Assembly (NCBI GenBank): GCA_038251405.1
Contig: JBBSBH010000014.1
Location: 1 to 64,000, forward strand
DNA: 64,000 nucleotides
Reading direction: 5' to 3'
DNA from: JADJLQ01 sp038251405
GTDB taxonomy: Bacteria > Bacteroidota > Bacteroidia > Chitinophagales > Saprospiraceae
The notes below the pieces were generated by a model. The model ran no database searches. It was not told where the DNA came from and was given only the letters and a program-made list of their open reading frames with translations. This document shows, in pieces, positions 1-9,610 of the stretch. The position numbers were made by a program, and so were the translations under genes. Numbering within the stretch: the stretch's first letter is position 1; every line of letters starts with the position of its first letter.

Positions 1-16
1 CATTTTCAAAACTCAT

Positions 17-134
17 GTCTGATGACTCCAATAGTCGTATCAGACTCATAGGAGGTTAACCTCGATAAATAGTTGGTTTTCAATTCAACTATTTCATCGA
101 CCGTTGGCAATTTTTGCTTCAGCTGCAAAAATTG
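17..134. repeat. Three intergenic hairpins upstream of the GH65 gene
   Basis: Three inverted repeats lie in a row. The first (17-45) pairs GTCTGAT with ATCAGAC and belongs to a repeat family seen again near 8172 and 18041. The second (63-99) pairs AAATAGTTG with CAACTATTT. The third (108-134) pairs CAATTTTTGC with GCAAAAATTG, 10 of 10 bases, around a 7-base loop. No T-run follows any of them, so I do not call them terminators. No coding sequence is seen in 1-205. Confidence 0.5.
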
Positions 135-205
135 GGTTTAAAGGACACTCAGTTTTTTAAAACATAGAATAAGTTTAATTTAGACCCAGGTAAAGAAATA
201 TTCTA

Positions 206-2239
206 ATGGTTAAATTTTATTATTCAATCCTATTAACAGTATTCATTTTTTCAAACAGTAAAGCTCAGGATCCTTGGGTATTAAAAGCTGAGCATATTGA
301 TCCATCCAATTATTATGGAATCACAGTAGCAAATGGAATGATTGGAATAGTCTCTTCGCCCGAGCCTTTCAAAGTAAAAGATGTGGTACTTGCCGGAGCT
401 TACGATCAATATGGAAGAGGCAGGGTAAGTAATTTTATAAAAAGCTTCAACTTGCTAAATTCTTATCTCGAAATCGATGGGCACCGCATAGATGCTAAAA
501 GTATTTCCAATTTTACTCAAAGCCTTGATATGAAAAAGGCCGTCTTTACGGCATCGTTTGATTATCAGGACAAGGCAAAAGTTACCTACAAGTATTATTC
601 TTTGCGCCAACTTCCTTACACGGTATTGATGGATATAAATATTCAGGCACAAAAAGAAATTTCGATTACAGCGGCTAGTTTGATGGAAGCCCCGGATGCC
701 TTACGCGATGTACAAAATTATTACAATGAAATAGATCGGCCTCATGTCGTGATTAGTCTACTTACATCTTCTGCCAAAAGCCCCACTGGAAAATTACTGA
801 TGTGTGCTTCCAATACCTTCCTATTTACTGAACCGCATGGCGAAGAGCCCAGGGTGATTCATGAAATGTGGGACAATAATATGCACCTGACAAAATTTTC
901 CAAAAAATTGGCTGCTGGTACGCTTTATTCTTATGCTATTGCCGGATCATCCATCACTTCTGCTCATCACGAAGATCCACTTAATGAAGCTGAAAGAATG
1001 ACTATCTATGCCAAACTGGAAGGAAAAGAAAGACTTATAAAATTTCATCAGCAGTCGTGGGACAGCTTGTGGAGTACAGATATTATAATTAAAGGTGACC
1101 CCCAGGCTCAACAAGATATTCATAGCATGATGTACCATTTGTATTCTTTTGTAAGAGAGGGATCTTCAAATTCTCTATCCCCGATGGGTTTGAGTGGACT
1201 GGGCTACAATGGCCATGTTTTTTGGGATACTGAACTGTGGATGTTTCCTGCATTATTAGTATTGAAACCCGAGTTAACAAAAGGTCTCTTAGATTATAGA
1301 TTCAATAGACTAGAGGCAGCCAGAAGGAATGCTTTCGCCCATGGTTTTAAAGGGGCTATGTTTCCATGGGAATCTGCTGAATCGGGTGTAGAGGAAACTC
1401 CTGTATGGGCTTTGAGCGGACCATTTGAGCACCATATCACGGCAGATGTCGGTTTTGCGGCATGGAATTATTATTTAGTTACTCAAGATAAGAATTGGTT
1501 AAAAGAAAAGGGTTGGCCAATACTTCAATCTACAGCAGATTTTTGGGCTAGCAGGGTAGAAAGAAATGGCCCCGGAAAATTTGAAATTAAAAATGTAGTT
1601 GCAGCGGACGAATGGGCAGAAAATGTAGATAATAATGCCTTTACCAATGCGGCTGCCAAAGTAAATATCAATGCAGCTATCTCTGCAGCGGCTATTATTG
1701 GAGTACCTGCTAGTCCGGATTGGAAATTGGTTACTGATAATATTCCAATTCTCAAGATGCAAAACGGCATCACTCAGGAACACGCTTCATATCATGGAGA
1801 AGGAATAAAGCAGTCAGATGTAAATTTGTTAGCTTACCCATTGAAGGTGATCACAGACCCCAATCAAATCAAAAAAGATTTAGATTATTACTCATCCCGG
1901 GTACCCAATGAAGGCACTCCTGCCATGACACAAGCAATATTTACCATTTTGTATGCCCGGTTAGGTGATACCGAAAAAGCTACCTATTTCTTTAAAGATG
2001 CTTACATCCCCAACCAGAATCCCCCATTTAGAGTAATTGCAGAGACCAAAGGAGGTACAAATCCTTATTTTGCGACTGGTGCAGGCGGGGTTTTACAGGC
2101 TGTGCTCATGGGATTTGGAGGCCTGGATATTTCTTCCAATGGGATTTCACAGGTTAAATCAATTCTTCCTACAGGATGGACTTCCCTCACATTAAAAGGT
2201 ATTGGGAAAGAGAAAAAAACGTTTTTCATAAACAGATAG
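206..2239 (+). CDS. Secreted glycoside hydrolase family 65-type protein
   Basis: Predicted (alpha/alpha)6-barrel enzyme of the GH65 clan, acting outside the cytoplasm on an alpha-glucoside-type substrate. The first 20 residues form a signal peptide ending in SKAQ. A beta-rich N-terminal domain (about 25-270) precedes the barrel. FWDTELWMFP near residue 338 and DEWAENVDNNAFTN near 468 match GH65 signatures; by family knowledge the Glu of the DEW motif (about E469) would be the general acid. GH65 includes phosphorylases, normally cytoplasmic, and hydrolases such as trehalases and glucosylgalactosyl-hydroxylysine glucosidases. The signal peptide makes hydrolysis more likely, which is inference. 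It stands alone, with 134 bp before the next gene. Exact substrate unknown. Confidence 0.8.
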   Translation: MVKFYYSILLTVFIFSNSKAQDPWVLKAEHIDPSNYYGITVANGMIGIVSSPEPFKVKDVVLAGAYDQYGRGRVSNFIKSFNLLNSYLEIDGHRIDAKSISNFTQSLDMKKAVFTASFDYQDKAKVTYKYYSLRQLPYTVLMDINIQAQKEISITAASLMEAPDALRDVQNYYNEIDRPHVVISLLTSSAKSPTGKLLMCASNTFLFTEPHGEEPRVIHEMWDNNMHLTKFSKKLAAGTLYSYAIAGSSITSAHHEDPLNEAERMTIYAKLEGKERLIKFHQQSWDSLWSTDIIIKGDPQAQQDIHSMMYHLYSFVREGSSNSLSPMGLSGLGYNGHVFWDTELWMFPALLVLKPELTKGLLDYRFNRLEAARRNAFAHGFKGAMFPWESAESGVEETPVWALSGPFEHHITADVGFAAWNYYLVTQDKNWLKEKGWPILQSTADFWASRVERNGPGKFEIKNVVAADEWAENVDNNAFTNAAAKVNINAAISAAAIIGVPASPDWKLVTDNIPILKMQNGITQEHASYHGEGIKQSDVNLLAYPLKVITDPNQIKKDLDYYSSRVPNEGTPAMTQAIFTILYARLGDTEKATYFFKDAYIPNQNPPFRVIAETKGGTNPYFATGAGGVLQAVLMGFGGLDISSNGISQVKSILPTGWTSLTLKGIGKEKKTFFINR

Positions 2240-2373
2240 AAACTTTAGGATGATTGAATGGGTTTAGTAAATAGATAAAATATTGTTCAAAGGCAATATT
2301 GAATCATTCTATTTGTTAATTTCGATAGGTCATTTTAATAAAATATTTGACTTCTACTCTTAAATCTACATAA

Positions 2374-3843
2374 ATGAAAAGAACAAACTATCTGTTGATA
2401 CTGTCTATTGTATCGATGATGTTTTATCAGTGTTCCCGGAATCCTGTCACTGGTAAAAATCAACTTAACCTGATGTCTGAATCGCAGGAAAAGCAAATTG
2501 GACAGGAAAGTGATCCCCAGGTTTTGGCGGAATTTGGCAAGTATAATGATGTAACTCTACAGGCTTATATCAATGAAAAAGGACAGGAAATGGCTAAGAT
2601 CTCCCATCGGCCTGATGTCGGGTACACCTTTCAGGTGATTAGCACTCCTGTTGTAAACGCATTTGCCGTACCCGGGGGATATATATATTTCACCAGAGGA
2701 ATAATGGCCCATTTTAACAATGAAGCAGAGTTTACAGGAGTACTGGGCCATGAAATTGGCCATATTACTGCGCGTCATGCCAATGCCCAGGCTAAAGATC
2801 AATTACTCACCCAAATAGGTCTAATCGGCTTGCTGATAGCGTCTCCTGCAGCGGCCCAATTTGCAAATGAACTATCGCAAGCAGCCCAATTATTACTTTT
2901 AAAATATAGTCGTGCACATGAATCACAAGCTGATGAATTAGGTGTAGCTTATTCTACTAAAATCGGCTATGATGCACATCAAATGGCAAATTTCTTTCAG
3001 ACAATTGGACGAATATCTGATGTGGCTGGGCAAAGACTGCCTGTATTTTTAAGTACACACCCTGATCCAGGTGACCGATTCAATACAGTACATAAATTAG
3101 CAGATGTAGCTCAGGCGAAATTGAATAAATCTACATTAAAAGTAAACAGAGACGAATATTTACGGCGCATTCAAGGTATTATGTATGGGGAAGATCCCAA
3201 TGAAGGTTTTGTAGAAAATGGGGTATTTTATCATCCTCAACTAAAATTTAGACTCCCAATACCTACAGGATGGAATGCTCAGAATTCTCCTGCACAGTTT
3301 GTGATGGCCGAACCCAAAGGTGCCGCTATGATGTTACTGACTATGGGACAAGGAACCACGTTTGATGAGGTGATTCAAAATGCCACCAAGCAATTCTCTT
3401 TAGCTCCTATCAGATCTGAAAATAGAACAGTAAATGGGTATAAAGCGGTTGCTGTTCTGGCAACACAAACTGTACCACAAGGAGAACAGGCACCTGCTGA
3501 TGCAGACAAGCCAATGATCTTAAGTTATTATATTCAAAAGGATAATAATATTTATTGTATTCACGGGGTATGTGCCAATAAGGATTATCAAAGTTATCAA
3601 AACCTCTTTCTCAATACGATGGAAGGGTTTAATAATCTTACCGATCCATCTAAGATCAATGTATACCCAGAATATATCAGTGTAGTAAATGCTCCCAAGT
3701 CTGCCAGCTTGCAGGATCATTTAACCAGCTATGGTATTCCACAAAAAAGATTAGAAGAGTTTGCGATATTGAATGGAATGCAATTAAAAGATATCGTCCC
3801 CGCTGGAAAATTATTTAAAGTAGCTCAAAAAGGAAAAGCTTAA
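2374..3843 (+). CDS. M48 family metalloprotease, lipoprotein
   Basis: Zinc metalloprotease of the BepA/YfgC/LoiP type, expected in the periplasm and anchored by lipid. The N-terminus MKRTNYLLIL...FYQC is a lipoprotein signal with the Cys at residue 20. The zinc site HEIGH is at 126-130, and a downstream HESQADELG supplies the third ligand Glu. Hydrophobic stretches after the zinc site are typical of M48. The part after residue 270 is an extra domain, and the last 35 residues resemble a LysM-like fold (weak). In the family, such enzymes survey outer-membrane protein assembly; that role is inferred here. Length 489 aa agrees with Bacteroidota members carrying the C-terminal extension. Confidence 0.88.
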   Translation: MKRTNYLLILSIVSMMFYQCSRNPVTGKNQLNLMSESQEKQIGQESDPQVLAEFGKYNDVTLQAYINEKGQEMAKISHRPDVGYTFQVISTPVVNAFAVPGGYIYFTRGIMAHFNNEAEFTGVLGHEIGHITARHANAQAKDQLLTQIGLIGLLIASPAAAQFANELSQAAQLLLLKYSRAHESQADELGVAYSTKIGYDAHQMANFFQTIGRISDVAGQRLPVFLSTHPDPGDRFNTVHKLADVAQAKLNKSTLKVNRDEYLRRIQGIMYGEDPNEGFVENGVFYHPQLKFRLPIPTGWNAQNSPAQFVMAEPKGAAMMLLTMGQGTTFDEVIQNATKQFSLAPIRSENRTVNGYKAVAVLATQTVPQGEQAPADADKPMILSYYIQKDNNIYCIHGVCANKDYQSYQNLFLNTMEGFNNLTDPSKINVYPEYISVVNAPKSASLQDHLTSYGIPQKRLEEFAILNGMQLKDIVPAGKLFKVAQKGKA

Positions 3844-3935
3844 TTAACTTAAATTAGAATGTTAGGAACCTAAATTGGGAAGGTTAGCTTGCCATTTCCT
3901 GTCTTTCCAGCTTTAATTTTTAATTTTCCCAACAA

Positions 3936-4172
3936 ATGACTCCAGCAGATCTTTTCGGTACCCTAGGCGTAACATTAATTTTAGCAGCTTATTTCCTCAA
4001 CCTTTTTGATCGGTTGCAACCGGAAGAACCAATGTACAGATGGATGAATTTCATAGGTGCTTCGCTTGCTTGCTATAGTTCATATTTATTACATTCTTTA
4101 CCGTTTATGATACTGGAATCCACCTGGGCTCTGGTCTCATTATATGCTATTCTTGTAAAAAAGATATATTAA
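3936..4172 (+). CDS. Small membrane protein, CBU_0592-like
   Basis: A 78-aa protein with three probable membrane helices (about 5-22, 36-52, 55-74). The GxxGVxLILxAYFLN start and the layout resemble the CBU_0592-like small membrane family, whose function is not established. It lies 92 bp after the M48 gene and 16 bp before the GH20-type gene, so it may be cotranscribed with the latter. No catalytic motif seen. Confidence 0.65.
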   Translation: MTPADLFGTLGVTLILAAYFLNLFDRLQPEEPMYRWMNFIGASLACYSSYLLHSLPFMILESTWALVSLYAILVKKIY

Positions 4173-4188
4173 GTTTAACTTGGGATTT

Positions 4189-5286
4189 ATGAAGTCGAAA
4201 TATATTTTGTTTTTTCTGTTTATAGGTTTTTTGTCTAATGCGCAAGACACCGTTTTCATAATAAAAGGGTTTGCCATCGCTGCACCTAAATCATCCGCTG
4301 TGGCTCAATTCAACCAATTTGTAATAAACGAATTGGCACCGCGCCAAATAAACACGTTAGTATTGCGGGTCGATTTTAATTTCCAATACCAGAGTCATCC
4401 TGAATTACAAGATTCTTTTGCATTGTCAATTTCAGATGTAAAGTCAATAGTAAAAACCTGCAAACAAAATGGTATCGACATTATTCCCCAGATAAATCTA
4501 TTGGGACACCAATCCTGGCATTCCAAAACAACTAAATTACTTTCGGTATATCCCCAATTCGACGAAACACCAGATGTAAAAATGCCGGAAGAATATAAAT
4601 GGCCTAATGCCGACGGGCTATATTGCAAGAGCTATTGCCCTTTACACCCTGGTATACATAAAATAGTATTCGAATTAGTTGATGAAATCTGTAATGCATT
4701 TGAAAGTAAAGCATTTCACGCTGGTATGGACGAAGTGTTTTATATAGGTGAAGATAAATGTCCAAGGTGCGGTGGTAAAGACAAGGCAGAACTTTTTGCC
4801 AACGAAATAAGGATTATCAGAGATCGTTTAATGATTTCCGATCGGGAACTTTGGATTTGGGGTGATCGGCTATTAGATGGTAAAAGTACTGGCATGGGTA
4901 TGTGGGAAGCTAGTATGAATAATACACACCGCGCAATAGATATGATTCCCAAAGATGTAGTGATCTGTGATTGGCATTATGAAAGGCCAGATCAAAGTCC
5001 TGTATTATTAGCGGCTAAAGGTCTGCGTGTAATTACTTGCCCCTGGAATAGGCCAGAAGTAGCATTAACTCAGGCAGAGGACATGGCACGCTGGAGAAAA
5101 TATGCCACCAAGACTATGAAACCTCAATATTTTGGTATGATGCAAACCGTGTGGACCAGCTTTGAAAATTTCCAAAAAGAAATGGAACAACTAAAAATGA
5201 TGAAGCCAGAAGCTAAGAATGGTCGCACCACTTCTGCAGATTGTTTTGTTCAATTATTTAATAAGATCAGCGAAATAGAAAAATAG
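4189..5286 (+). CDS. Secreted GH20-type glycoside hydrolase (beta-hexosaminidase-like)
   Basis: TIM-barrel hydrolase related to family 20 beta-N-acetylhexosaminidases. I take the ATG at 4189 rather than a TTG nine bases earlier because it begins directly with the signal peptide MKSKYILFFLFIGFLSNAQ. The Asp-Glu pair of GH20 enzymes appears in HAGMDEVF (D181-E182); in the family, Glu is the acid/base and Asp orients the substrate acetamido group. A CPRCGG motif follows. At 365 aa it is short: barrel only, with no separate N-terminal GH20b domain visible, so activity on hexosaminides is plausible but not certain. pdxH starts 4 bp after the stop. Confidence 0.75.
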   Translation: MKSKYILFFLFIGFLSNAQDTVFIIKGFAIAAPKSSAVAQFNQFVINELAPRQINTLVLRVDFNFQYQSHPELQDSFALSISDVKSIVKTCKQNGIDIIPQINLLGHQSWHSKTTKLLSVYPQFDETPDVKMPEEYKWPNADGLYCKSYCPLHPGIHKIVFELVDEICNAFESKAFHAGMDEVFYIGEDKCPRCGGKDKAELFANEIRIIRDRLMISDRELWIWGDRLLDGKSTGMGMWEASMNNTHRAIDMIPKDVVICDWHYERPDQSPVLLAAKGLRVITCPWNRPEVALTQAEDMARWRKYATKTMKPQYFGMMQTVWTSFENFQKEMEQLKMMKPEAKNGRTTSADCFVQLFNKISEIEK

Positions 5287-5290
5287 AATT

Positions 5291-5938
5291 ATGGCCAAGC
5301 CCATTTCACACCTCCGAAGATCGTATACTAAAGCTTTTTTAAGCGAAGATATAGCAGCAGGTAACCCTTTTGATCAATTTAATAATTGGTTTGGTCAAAA
5401 TCTAAAGACAGATAAGCATGAACCAACTGCAGTAATATTAGCGACATCAAATAAGGTTGGCAGACCCTCAGCCAGAGTGGTTTTACTTAAAGACTTTGAT
5501 GAAATTTCAGGGTTTTTGTTTTTTACTAATTATGAAAGCCGAAAAGGACATGAACTTAAATCTAACCCCTATGCTTCCCTGTTATTTTACTGGCCATTAC
5601 TTGAAAGGCAAATACGCATAGAAGGAAAAGTAAAAAAAGTAAGTAAAGAAATCTCAGAAAAATACTTTCAGGCACGGCCTCGGGCATCTCAGTTTGGGGC
5701 ATGGGCTTCAGAACAAAGCTCCGTAATTCCCCATCGTTTATTTTTAGAAAACACCTTATCAAATTTGAAAAAATACTTTAGTGATGAAGATCCACTCCCG
5801 TTGCCACCATTTTGGGGAGGATATACATTGCAACCTACTTATTTTGAATTTTGGCAAGGCCGCCAGGACCGCCTGCACGATCGCATAATATATAAATACT
5901 CCCGGAAAAAATGGCTAATGGAAAGATTAGCTCCATAA
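5291..5938 (+). CDS. pdxH: Pyridoxamine/pyridoxine 5'-phosphate oxidase
   Basis: FMN-dependent oxidase making pyridoxal 5'-phosphate from PNP or PMP, in the cytosol. The 215-aa length matches the family. Recognised parts are RVVLLKDFDE near 59 and FFTNYESRKGHEL near 78 (FMN-binding region), QFGAWASEQSSVI near 140, and the C-terminal dimerisation block with FWQGRQDRLHDR and the terminal RLAP typical of PdxH. It follows the GH20-type gene with a 4-bp gap and is convergent with the AraC gene, 18 bp away. Confidence 0.95.
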   Translation: MAKPISHLRRSYTKAFLSEDIAAGNPFDQFNNWFGQNLKTDKHEPTAVILATSNKVGRPSARVVLLKDFDEISGFLFFTNYESRKGHELKSNPYASLLFYWPLLERQIRIEGKVKKVSKEISEKYFQARPRASQFGAWASEQSSVIPHRLFLENTLSNLKKYFSDEDPLPLPPFWGGYTLQPTYFEFWQGRQDRLHDRIIYKYSRKKWLMERLAP

Positions 5939-5956
5939 GAAGAGCGGAAAATAGTA

Positions 5957-6841
5957 CTACACAAACATTCGTGTGCCTTGATACCGCTCTCTAAATTCCT
6001 TTGGAGTCTCCCCTTTTTTCTCTTTAAATAACCTATTAAAATAGGATTGATTTTTAAATCCACATTTAAAAGCTATCTCGGAAATAGAATAACTGGAATC
6101 CATCAGCATGCGTGAAGCATTTCCCAATCGGATATCATTTATACTTTCCACAAAAGTCTTGCATGTAGTCTTTTTAAAAAAACGACTGAATGAAACCTCC
6201 GTCATTCCTACCATTTTAGATATTTCTGAAAGCGTAATTTGCTTGTGATAGTTTGATCTGATATGATCGTAAACAAGTTCCACTCTGCGATTTACAAATG
6301 AAGGCTTCTCTTCAGCAAACGATTCATTAGATAAAAGTTGTACTCCACGGGTTAGGGAAAGATCATGAAGAATGGAGAATAGCTCTAATACGGAATCGAA
6401 ACCGCTTAGTTTAGAAAGTTTACGAAGGCGGGGTTCCAGTTGAGCTATGGTTTCTTTAGGAAAACTAATTCCCCTCCCGGCTTTTTCTAAAAGGCTTTTA
6501 ATAAATATCAACTGATTGCGGCGCAGAAACTTTTCGTCAAGTAAATCTTTGTGAAACTGGATTGTAATTTCAAACATTTCACCCTTTTCTTGTGTGTACT
6601 GGTAATTATGAGTAAGCCAGCAATGCGGCAATCGGGTGCCTACTAATACTAGTTCAAGATCTCCGATCTCTTCTTTATGATCACCAACTACACGGAGTAC
6701 TCCAGCGCCATTGAAAATAAAATTTAACTCCATTTCATCATGGGTATGAATAGGGAAGTCAAAATCTTTTTTATGCCTTTCAAATACAAGAAAACAATCA
6801 AATTGGTTAATAGGAGTTATCTCTCTGAATATTTCTGCCAT
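5957..6841 (-). CDS. AraC family transcriptional regulator
   Basis: DNA-binding regulator with a cupin-like N-terminal ligand domain (about 15-110; HTHDEMELNFIFNGAG matches the AraC_binding cupin) and a C-terminal double helix-turn-helix (about 190-290). The second HTH carries ISEIAFKCGFKNQSYFNRLFKE, the classic AraC signature, shown here in two overlapping parts: ISEIAFKCGF and SYFNRLFKEKKGETPKEFR. Regulators of this type in Bacteroidota often control sugar utilisation. The target is unknown; no obvious catabolic operon adjoins it in the same direction. Confidence 0.9.
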   Translation of the reverse strand: MAEIFREITPINQFDCFLVFERHKKDFDFPIHTHDEMELNFIFNGAGVLRVVGDHKEEIGDLELVLVGTRLPHCWLTHNYQYTQEKGEMFEITIQFHKDLLDEKFLRRNQLIFIKSLLEKAGRGISFPKETIAQLEPRLRKLSKLSGFDSVLELFSILHDLSLTRGVQLLSNESFAEEKPSFVNRRVELVYDHIRSNYHKQITLSEISKMVGMTEVSFSRFFKKTTCKTFVESINDIRLGNASRMLMDSSYSISEIAFKCGFKNQSYFNRLFKEKKGETPKEFRERYQGTRMFV

Positions 6842-7389
6842 GGTTTTTATGTTTGAAATACGGCCTTGTATCGTTAATTTGAAATACAGTCTTTTATAAA
6901 AGGAAATACCGATTCACTTCTTTGGGCAAAATGTTGTTTTACGCTTTTTCCAGGAACCGGTATAATCCTTTCCTTAATCAATTCAATCAAAACACCTTTG
7001 TCCAAAAAATGGCAGGTTAAATACCACCATTGACTTATAGTATTGTTTTTCATTTTAGTCAAAGAAGTCCATATTATTTTGCAATTACAATAATAGGACA
7101 AAACAGGCTATCAGTGGTAGCAAAAAATAGTTAAGTTTACGAACTATGACCTAGATCATTTTTTAAATAATTGATTATCAGCATATTGACAATGAAATCG
7201 ATTGTTCAACTATTTTGATAATAACATTATATTAATTTACTAAATTATTTGTAGTAATATATAACCAGGGAATGACTAAGTGACCATTTTGGGCAAAGTG
7301 CAAATAGATTAGATTAAATTGTAGTGAATCAATCTATATATAGCATGGAAAGTAGGAGCTATGAGTGTAATATTTTTAGATGGAAGTAC
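6842..7389. other. Intergenic region, 548 bp, no gene seen
   Basis: AT-rich DNA between the AraC gene start and the end of the HAD gene. No convincing ORF or RNA gene. It should hold the araC-type promoter, but no good TAnnTTTG box is seen next to the start. The only notable structure is the hairpin at 7304-7337. Confidence 0.5.
7304..7337 (-). terminator. Hairpin downstream of the HAD gene
   Basis: ATAGATTAGATT pairs with AATCAATCTAT with one bulge, about 50 bp beyond the stop of the leftward HAD gene. No strong U-run follows, so a termination role is only a guess from position. Confidence 0.3.
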
Positions 7390-7806
7390 TTAATCCTTAA
7401 ATACCTCAATATCTTTTGACTCGATAATTAAATCGGTAAACTTTCCTTTGAATCGGGTGGCCCTCACAATATGATTGTCTATCCAATGATAATTTCCACC
7501 ACGAGGCTTCCCCATTAACATTCCATGGTACTTAAACCCATTTTTTTGAAGCCATTCTTCTGTGATCTGACGATGCTCCTCTGTACGTGAAGTAAAATAA
7601 TAAATAATATGACCCTCGCTATACCATTTATTGATAATTTCTAATGCATCAGGATAGGCTTCCACATGTCGCATCCGCTCAGGTTCTTCATTGGGAACAT
7701 CATCGCAAATAGTACCATCTATATCGATCAGAAAATTCTTTACTCCTTCAGGTAAAACGGGGCTCATGGAATTGCCCTGCTCATCATATATTTTAGTTAA
7801 TTCCAT
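7390..7806 (-). CDS. HAD-superfamily hydrolase, small (phosphatase-like)
   Basis: A 138-aa haloacid-dehalogenase fold protein. The nucleophile motif is DIDGT (D28, D30). FTSRT near 72 gives the motif-II Ser/Thr position. Lys in MGKPRGG and the later WIDNHIVR region fit motifs III and IV of a minimal cap-less HAD phosphatase. Close relatives are often labelled phosphoheptose isomerase in Bacteroidota; nothing in this sequence resembles a SIS isomerase, so I regard that label as wrong. Substrate unknown. A TACCTTTG box sits 30 bp upstream of the start. Confidence 0.75.
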   Translation of the reverse strand: MELTKIYDEQGNSMSPVLPEGVKNFLIDIDGTICDDVPNEEPERMRHVEAYPDALEIINKWYSEGHIIYYFTSRTEEHRQITEEWLQKNGFKYHGMLMGKPRGGNYHWIDNHIVRATRFKGKFTDLIIESKDIEVFKD

Positions 7807-7836
7807 TTAATAATTTTATCGTTATGATTGAGCGTG

Positions 7837-7844
7837 CAAAGGTA
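7837..7844 (-). promoter_or_regulatory. Probable -7 box of the HAD gene
   Basis: On the minus strand this reads TACCTTTG, an exact fit to the Bacteroidota -7 element TAnnTTTG, 30 bp before the start codon. No clear -33 TTTG is seen. Confidence 0.45.
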
Positions 7845-8435
7845 AGAAAAATAACATACGATTAAGGTACAGGATGCCTGGGTTAATTCACCTGTTGATG
7901 GGTTGTAAACTTTTCTCAATAAATGATGAAAAACTTTATAGTGGCCTAGTCTCGGTTTATCTAATAGGAATGAGGGGGCGGGTTTTAAGTTGGCCTCCAA
8001 TATCATTAGCGCATAGTATATCAGTCGGGGTTCGACCTATATTATTACTATGAGCCTAGCCTACGGCTCTATTACTGAGTACTCAATGTGACAATGGATT
8101 ATATCCTATTTTTAATAAATATTTCGAGCCAATAGCTCTGAGATTTTCGCAATTAACCTAAATTACGTGTTAGGGTCTGACGACTCTGACGGGTATCAGA
8201 CCCTGCGATAAATGTAGGGATGATGAATATCAGCACCTGACATTGATTTTGAGTTATCTAACTATCTTAAAATCAAATCTAACTCATTCAAAATCAATCG
8301 TCAATTGAGCTTAGAAAATTCTAAAGCGATTTTTGGGATTTAAAATACTAGCTCAACAAAATGCGATTTAGCTAAGCCCTAAGCCAGTATCCTATCAATC
8401 AGAACCCGAATTGGTGCTTATAAAACATCAACTAA
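7845..8435. repeat. Intergenic region with palindromic repeats before recA end
   Basis: No gene is supported. Three repeat elements are seen: GAGCC/GGCTC hairpin at 8052-8069; an AGGGTCTGA/TCAGACCCT hairpin at 8172-8204 whose family recurs near 17 and 18041 (the latter inverted); and at 8286-8327 a stretch of about 40 bases that is essentially the same as the unit start in the island near 46694, including the TTGAGCTTAGAA/TTCTAAAGC stem. The region lies downstream of leftward recA. Confidence 0.6.
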
Positions 8436-9479
8436 TTATTCATCTCCACTTGCTGCTTCTACCTTGTGGATAGACATTCCAGTGGCAACTTTTTCTCTGA
8501 TTTTAGCTTCTATTTCATCTGCTACTTCAGGGTTATCTGACATGAATTGCTTTGCACCATCCCGACCCTGTGCTATTTTAGACCCTCCATAGCTAAACCA
8601 GGATCCACTTTTTTGTACAATTTCAAGGTCGACGCCCAGGTCTATTATTTCTCCGGTTTTGGAAATTCCTTCCCCATACATGATATCGAAATTAGCTATT
8701 CGGAAAGGTGGAGCCACCTTATTTTTTACCACTTTTACTTTTACATTATTACCCATCATATTACCCTCTTTATCTTTTATGGGCGAACCCTGCCTGCGGA
8801 TATCCAACCGGATAGAGGCATAAAACTTAAGGGCATTACCTCCGGTAGTAGTCTCCGGGTTACCAAACATGACACCGATTTTCTCACGCAATTGGTTGAT
8901 AAATATGCAACAGCATCCGGTACGACCGATAGTACCGGTTAGTTTTCGCATAGCCTGGGACATCAACCGGGCCTGAAGTCCCATTTTGCTATCACCCATT
9001 TCACCTTCTATTTCACTGCGGGGTACCAGTGCAGCTACAGAGTCTATCACTATGATATCAATGGCTCCGGACCTGATCAGGTTCTCTGCAATTTCTAATG
9101 CCTGTTCACCATTGTCCGGCTGAGAAATCAATAAGTTTTCAGTGTCTACACCCAATGCTTCCGCATAATTGCGATCAAAAGCATGTTCTGCATCTATAAA
9201 TGCAGCCATCCCACCTTTTCGTTGAGATTCTGCAATAGCGTGAATGGCCAAGGTAGTTTTTCCAGAAGATTCAGGACCATAAATCTCGATTACTCTTCCC
9301 TTGGGTAGGCCACCTACACCGAGAGCTATATCGAGACCCAGTGACCCGGTAGAAATCACCTCTATATCGACTATTTGTTTGTCTCCTAATTTCATAATGG
9401 TGCCCTTTCCATAGGTTTTCTCAAGTTTATCTAATGTGAGTTGAAGTGCTTTTACTTTTGATTCGCGTTCGCTGCTCAT
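8436..9479 (-). CDS. recA: Recombinase A
   Basis: Homologous recombination and SOS coprotease protein of 347 aa, the usual length. Walker A GPESSGKT is at 68-75; MAAFIDAEHAFD and the Walker B region IDIIVIDSVAALVPRSE follow; loop L2 is near FGNPETTTGGNALKFYAS. The start MSSERESK agrees with Bacteroidota RecA. A TACATTTG box lies 41 bp upstream. ssb is the next gene upstream in the same direction, separated by a long hairpin. Confidence 0.98.
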   Translation of the reverse strand: MSSERESKVKALQLTLDKLEKTYGKGTIMKLGDKQIVDIEVISTGSLGLDIALGVGGLPKGRVIEIYGPESSGKTTLAIHAIAESQRKGGMAAFIDAEHAFDRNYAEALGVDTENLLISQPDNGEQALEIAENLIRSGAIDIIVIDSVAALVPRSEIEGEMGDSKMGLQARLMSQAMRKLTGTIGRTGCCCIFINQLREKIGVMFGNPETTTGGNALKFYASIRLDIRRQGSPIKDKEGNMMGNNVKVKVVKNKVAPPFRIANFDIMYGEGISKTGEIIDLGVDLEIVQKSGSWFSYGGSKIAQGRDGAKQFMSDNPEVADEIEAKIREKVATGMSIHKVEAASGDE

Positions 9480-9520
9480 TTTGAGTATTTTATAAGATTA
9501 AATTAAAGATTTTTGTAATA

Positions 9521-9528
9521 CAAATGTA
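9521..9528 (-). promoter_or_regulatory. Probable -7 box of recA
   Basis: The minus strand reads TACATTTG, matching TAnnTTTG, 41 bp upstream of the recA start. No LexA-like palindrome is seen around it. Confidence 0.5.
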
Positions 9529-9610
9529 CTTTATAGTTTTGAATATGAGATAAAAAAATGTATATTATTTCGACATGATGTTGTCGATCTATTCAACTTT
9601 TTTGTTTATT

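Noticed and set aside
7390..7806. Phosphoheptose isomerase (gmhA)
   Set aside because: The sequence has the DxD motif of HAD enzymes and no SIS domain.
8018..8070. tRNA gene suggested by a GGTTCGACC loop
   Set aside because: No acceptor stem, D-arm or anticodon arm can be built; it is part of the palindromic repeats.
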